NCBI GenBank assembly: GCA_027623095.1
Contig: JAQBVM010000028.1
Location: 1 to 35,215 of the forward strand
Direction of reading: 5' to 3'
DNA from: Verrucomicrobiota bacterium
GTDB taxonomy: Bacteria; Verrucomicrobiota; Verrucomicrobiia; Limisphaerales; SIBE01
Length of the DNA stretch: 35,215 nt
Of the stretch, positions 33,214 through 35,215 are shown piece after piece (position 1 is the first letter of the stretch; each line of letters starts with the position of its first letter). Position numbers and translations under genes: made by a program. Under the pieces are notes generated by a model. The model searched no databases, was not told the DNA's origin, and saw nothing but the letters and a program-made list of their open reading frames with translations.

Positions 33214-34233
33214 TTACGACCGCGAGAGTTGTGATTGCACTGCGTTAAAAACTCTTTCGGGAGTTATTCGGTTCAAACATTCGAGCGGCTGAGAGTGGGC
33301 GCAGAATGATTTTAGGCATGGTGCGCAGGGAATCGGGGCGCGCAGGGTCTTGTCCAATTGGTGTAATGGACCCGTGCGCTTGGGTTCGGTCGGTCCAAAA
33401 ATAGCGATCACCGGTTTGCCCAGAGCTGCGCCAACGTGCATTGGACCGGTGTCGTTCGTGACGATCATTTGGCTCAATCTAATCCATTCCACCATTTCCG
33501 GCAGCGATGTGCGTCCAGCAAGATTCAGGCAGCGGTCTGGGTGGTCCTGCGCGATGTAAGCGCCGAGGTCGGTGTCCTCGCTTTGGCCGAGGATAGCAAT
33601 TTTTAACCAAGGATTCTTCCGAATAAGGCTGTCGGCGAGTTCTCGAAAGTATTGAACGGGCCAGCGCTTGTTCTGCCATCGGGCGCCTGGATTGATGACG
33701 ATCCAACACCCGGGTTCGGGATTCCACTTTTGATCAATGCTCCGGCGCGTGTCCACTCGCACTGGGATCCAGTCAAAGTCCCAGTGAATGGGGATTCGCA
33801 AGTGGCGCAGCACTTCGAGATACCACTCGACCGCATGGGTCCCGTATGATGGACGTGAGACAGCGATGTCATAGAATCCCCGCGCGCCCTCACGCGAATC
33901 ATCCAGGCCGATCTTTAATCTGCCGCGAGCAAGCCAGGCGACGGCTCCGCTCCGCGCCAGACTCTGGAGATCGATTACCCAATCGAAGGACATGTTTCTC
34001 ATGCGCCGAATACTGGCGATGAATTCCCACCAAAACTCGGGTGACATCCAACGATTTCGCTGAAACGGGAATACTCCGGCGAGATCCGGATCATCGTCGA
34101 GGAGCGGGATCAGACCTTCGGAAATCCACCAGTAAAACTCGCCCTGCGGCATGTGAAGTTTCAATAGTCTCAGGACGGGGAGCGCTTGGACCACATCGCC
34201 GAGCGAACTTGGTTTTAGGATCAGGATCTTCAA
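33214..34233 (-). CDS. Glycosyltransferase family 9 (ADP-heptosyltransferase type)
   Basis: A 339-residue GT-B enzyme that would add heptose to the lipopolysaccharide core at the inner face of the membrane. N-terminal KILILKPSSLGDVVQALPVL with the catalytic D13, NPGARWQNKRWP (181-192), TNDTGPMHVGAALGKPVIAIFGPTEP (about 259-284) and a Cys-rich CAPCLKSFC stretch are typical of heptosyltransferases I/II. The start codon is TTG at 34231-34233. The frame is open upstream to a TAG but no ATG or GTG occurs there, and the family N-terminus begins at this TTG. With the rfaE2 gene at 26961 it suggests ADP-heptose use in this organism. Confidence 0.9.
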   Translation of the reverse strand: MKILILKPSSLGDVVQALPVLRLLKLHMPQGEFYWWISEGLIPLLDDDPDLAGVFPFQRNRWMSPEFWWEFIASIRRMRNMSFDWVIDLQSLARSGAVAWLARGRLKIGLDDSREGARGFYDIAVSRPSYGTHAVEWYLEVLRHLRIPIHWDFDWIPVRVDTRRSIDQKWNPEPGCWIVINPGARWQNKRWPVQYFRELADSLIRKNPWLKIAILGQSEDTDLGAYIAQDHPDRCLNLAGRTSLPEMVEWIRLSQMIVTNDTGPMHVGAALGKPVIAIFGPTEPKRTGPLHQLDKTLRAPIPCAPCLKSFCAHSQPLECLNRITPERVFNAVQSQLSRS

Positions 34234-34277
34234 GGCGGAGAATGATTCGGGAGAGTCAGCTTTGGCCAGGGTGCCAC

Positions 34278-34300
34278 GAAGTTCGCGATAGACGAACTTC
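34278..34300. repeat. Perfect 8-bp hairpin upstream of the heptosyltransferase gene
   Basis: GAAGTTCG (34278-34285) and CGAACTTC (34293-34300) with a 7-base loop, in the 166-base gap between the heptosyltransferase start and the phosphoesterase stop. No T-run follows on either strand. Confidence 0.55.
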
Positions 34301-34399
34301 AGGACGTTTTCTCGCCGACGTTCTTTGTTTGCGGGACTCGCCTATTAAGGCATCAAAAATAGCGCGATTCGCTCGGTTCGGTTCGTGTCGAAAGACGCC

Positions 34400-35122
34400 T
34401 TATCTACCGTGCGCGAGCCGTTCTGCAAGCCTTTCGGGAAGGCCAACGGCCCGAATCTTCGCCTGTGTCTTGGCGATGTCATAGTCCAGACGGCGAAGCT
34501 CAATCGTTCCTTCGTCGAGGTCATAAATGACGTAAGTCGCTTTTGCCACTCCATCCCTGGATTGGCCAACGCTGCCGACGTTTACAAAGTATTTTCGGCC
34601 TGCCTCAACCCGGAATTTTGAATAGGTTCCTCCTCGCACGACCGTGTCCCTGACAAAAGCCACGGGAACATGTGTGTGTCCGAAGAAGCAGACGTTCGTG
34701 TTCTGGTAGGTGAAACTGGCTGCAGCAGCCAGCTTTTCAAAGACGTATCCCCAGCGCTGAGGCCCGTCGAGAGTGGCGTGAACGATCGAAAAACTCGCGA
34801 TCAGGCGCAGATACTTGAGATCCCGGAGCCACTGCTGGTCCTCTTCAGTCAATTGTTGCCGCGTCCAGTTGACCGCCTCCGCTGCGTGCGGATTGAATCC
34901 CTCAAGTTCCGAGTCGATCGAGCAGTATTCATCGTGGTTCCCCTTGACACACGGCATTTGTGTTTCGCGGATGATATCGAGACATTCCTTTGGGTTCGCG
35001 TTGTATCCAACCACATCTCCCAGGCACGCGTAATGCGTGCATTTCTCGGATTTCGTATCCTCCAGTACAACTTGCAGCGCCTCCAGATTTGAGTGGATAT
35101 CAGCGATAATAGCGTACTTCAT
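34400..35122 (-). CDS. Calcineurin-like metallophosphoesterase (YfcE/MJ0936-like)
   Basis: A 240-residue metal-dependent phosphoesterase. The metal ligands are in ADIHSN (D8, H10), CLGDVVGYN (D36), KGNHDE (N62, H63), IVHATLD (H115) and FFGHTHVP (GHTH, 148-151). Likely substrates are phosphodiesters or nucleotides; the small single-domain form with a GDVVGYN motif is widespread in bacteria and uncharacterised. The ATG at 35120-35122 starts MKYAIIADIHSNLEAL, which is the usual N-terminus. It is 166 bases upstream of, and on the same strand as, the heptosyltransferase gene. Confidence 0.92.
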   Translation of the reverse strand: MKYAIIADIHSNLEALQVVLEDTKSEKCTHYACLGDVVGYNANPKECLDIIRETQMPCVKGNHDEYCSIDSELEGFNPHAAEAVNWTRQQLTEEDQQWLRDLKYLRLIASFSIVHATLDGPQRWGYVFEKLAAAASFTYQNTNVCFFGHTHVPVAFVRDTVVRGGTYSKFRVEAGRKYFVNVGSVGQSRDGVAKATYVIYDLDEGTIELRRLDYDIAKTQAKIRAVGLPERLAERLAHGR

Positions 35123-35198
35123 CTAGGACTTTCTCAGGAAATAATTAGGGGTCTTCTGGAAGTCGAGTGGGTAGTTTTGAGGGATTTCTGTTTGATTT

Positions 35199-35215
35199 AG
35201 GAGGGTGAAAATCGG
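35199..35215 (+). promoter_or_regulatory. Shine-Dalgarno-like AGGAGGG at the window edge
   Basis: AGGAGGG at 35199-35205 on the plus strand, with the window ending 10 bases later. It may precede a gene that starts just outside. Confidence 0.25.

Overview
The window looks like a chromosomal segment of a Gram-negative, LPS-making bacterium of the Verrucomicrobiota (probably a Pedosphaera/Limisphaerales relative). The inference rests on several traits typical of that group: serine/threonine kinases joined to TolB-type beta-propellers, a PspC-DUF2723-TPR giant membrane protein beside an ECF sigma factor, secreted sulfatases and a 3-keto-disaccharide-hydrolase-like protein, remains of a REP-associated (RAYT) transposase, and many small palindromic repeats. 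The phylum call is from remembered family patterns, not from a search.

Region by region. 1-2.04 kb: a B12-binding radical SAM protein on the minus strand. 2.2-8.2 kb: a decay zone with a RAYT remnant fused into a truncated kinase, a second kinase gene broken by a stop codon and a frameshift and carrying a palindrome in its activation segment, an intact AAA/DUF4143 ATPase, and a beta-propeller gene that has lost its kinase domain. 8.5-16 kb: a carbohydrate/sugar-acid region with a sulfatase (atypical CRPSL active-site motif), a secreted RraA-like protein, an enolase-superfamily fragment, an intact enolase-superfamily dehydratase, a YjhG/YagF-family sugar-acid dehydratase and a sulfatase stub, with REP-like hairpins between them. 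16-20.8 kb: a minus-strand operon of an ECF sigma factor, a small one-helix membrane protein and a 1279-residue PspC-DUF2723-TPR protein. 21-22.9 kb: glnK-amtB behind a good sigma-54-type promoter. 23-26.7 kb: a minus-strand run of BFN-domain protein, HolA (DNA polymerase III delta), a STAS protein, a 132-residue mini-kinase and a PP2C phosphatase. 27-35 kb: an RfaE2-type heptose nucleotidyltransferase, a TPR protein, acetolactate synthase (ilvB), two secreted proteins, a heptosyltransferase-family enzyme and a metallophosphoesterase.

The strongest regulatory discovery is upstream of ilvB: a 24-codon ORF with eight valine codons, followed by a hairpin plus T6 terminator, and a perfect 7-bp alternative pairing that would disrupt the terminator. 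This is the architecture of a classical ribosome-mediated attenuator. The strongest candidate system is the STAS/mini-kinase/PP2C set, which has the parts of a phospho-switch. Nitrogen control of glnK-amtB by sigma-54, the ECF-driven DUF2723 operon, and REP hairpins whose stems differ by compensatory changes are further leads. No rRNA, tRNA or CRISPR array was seen.
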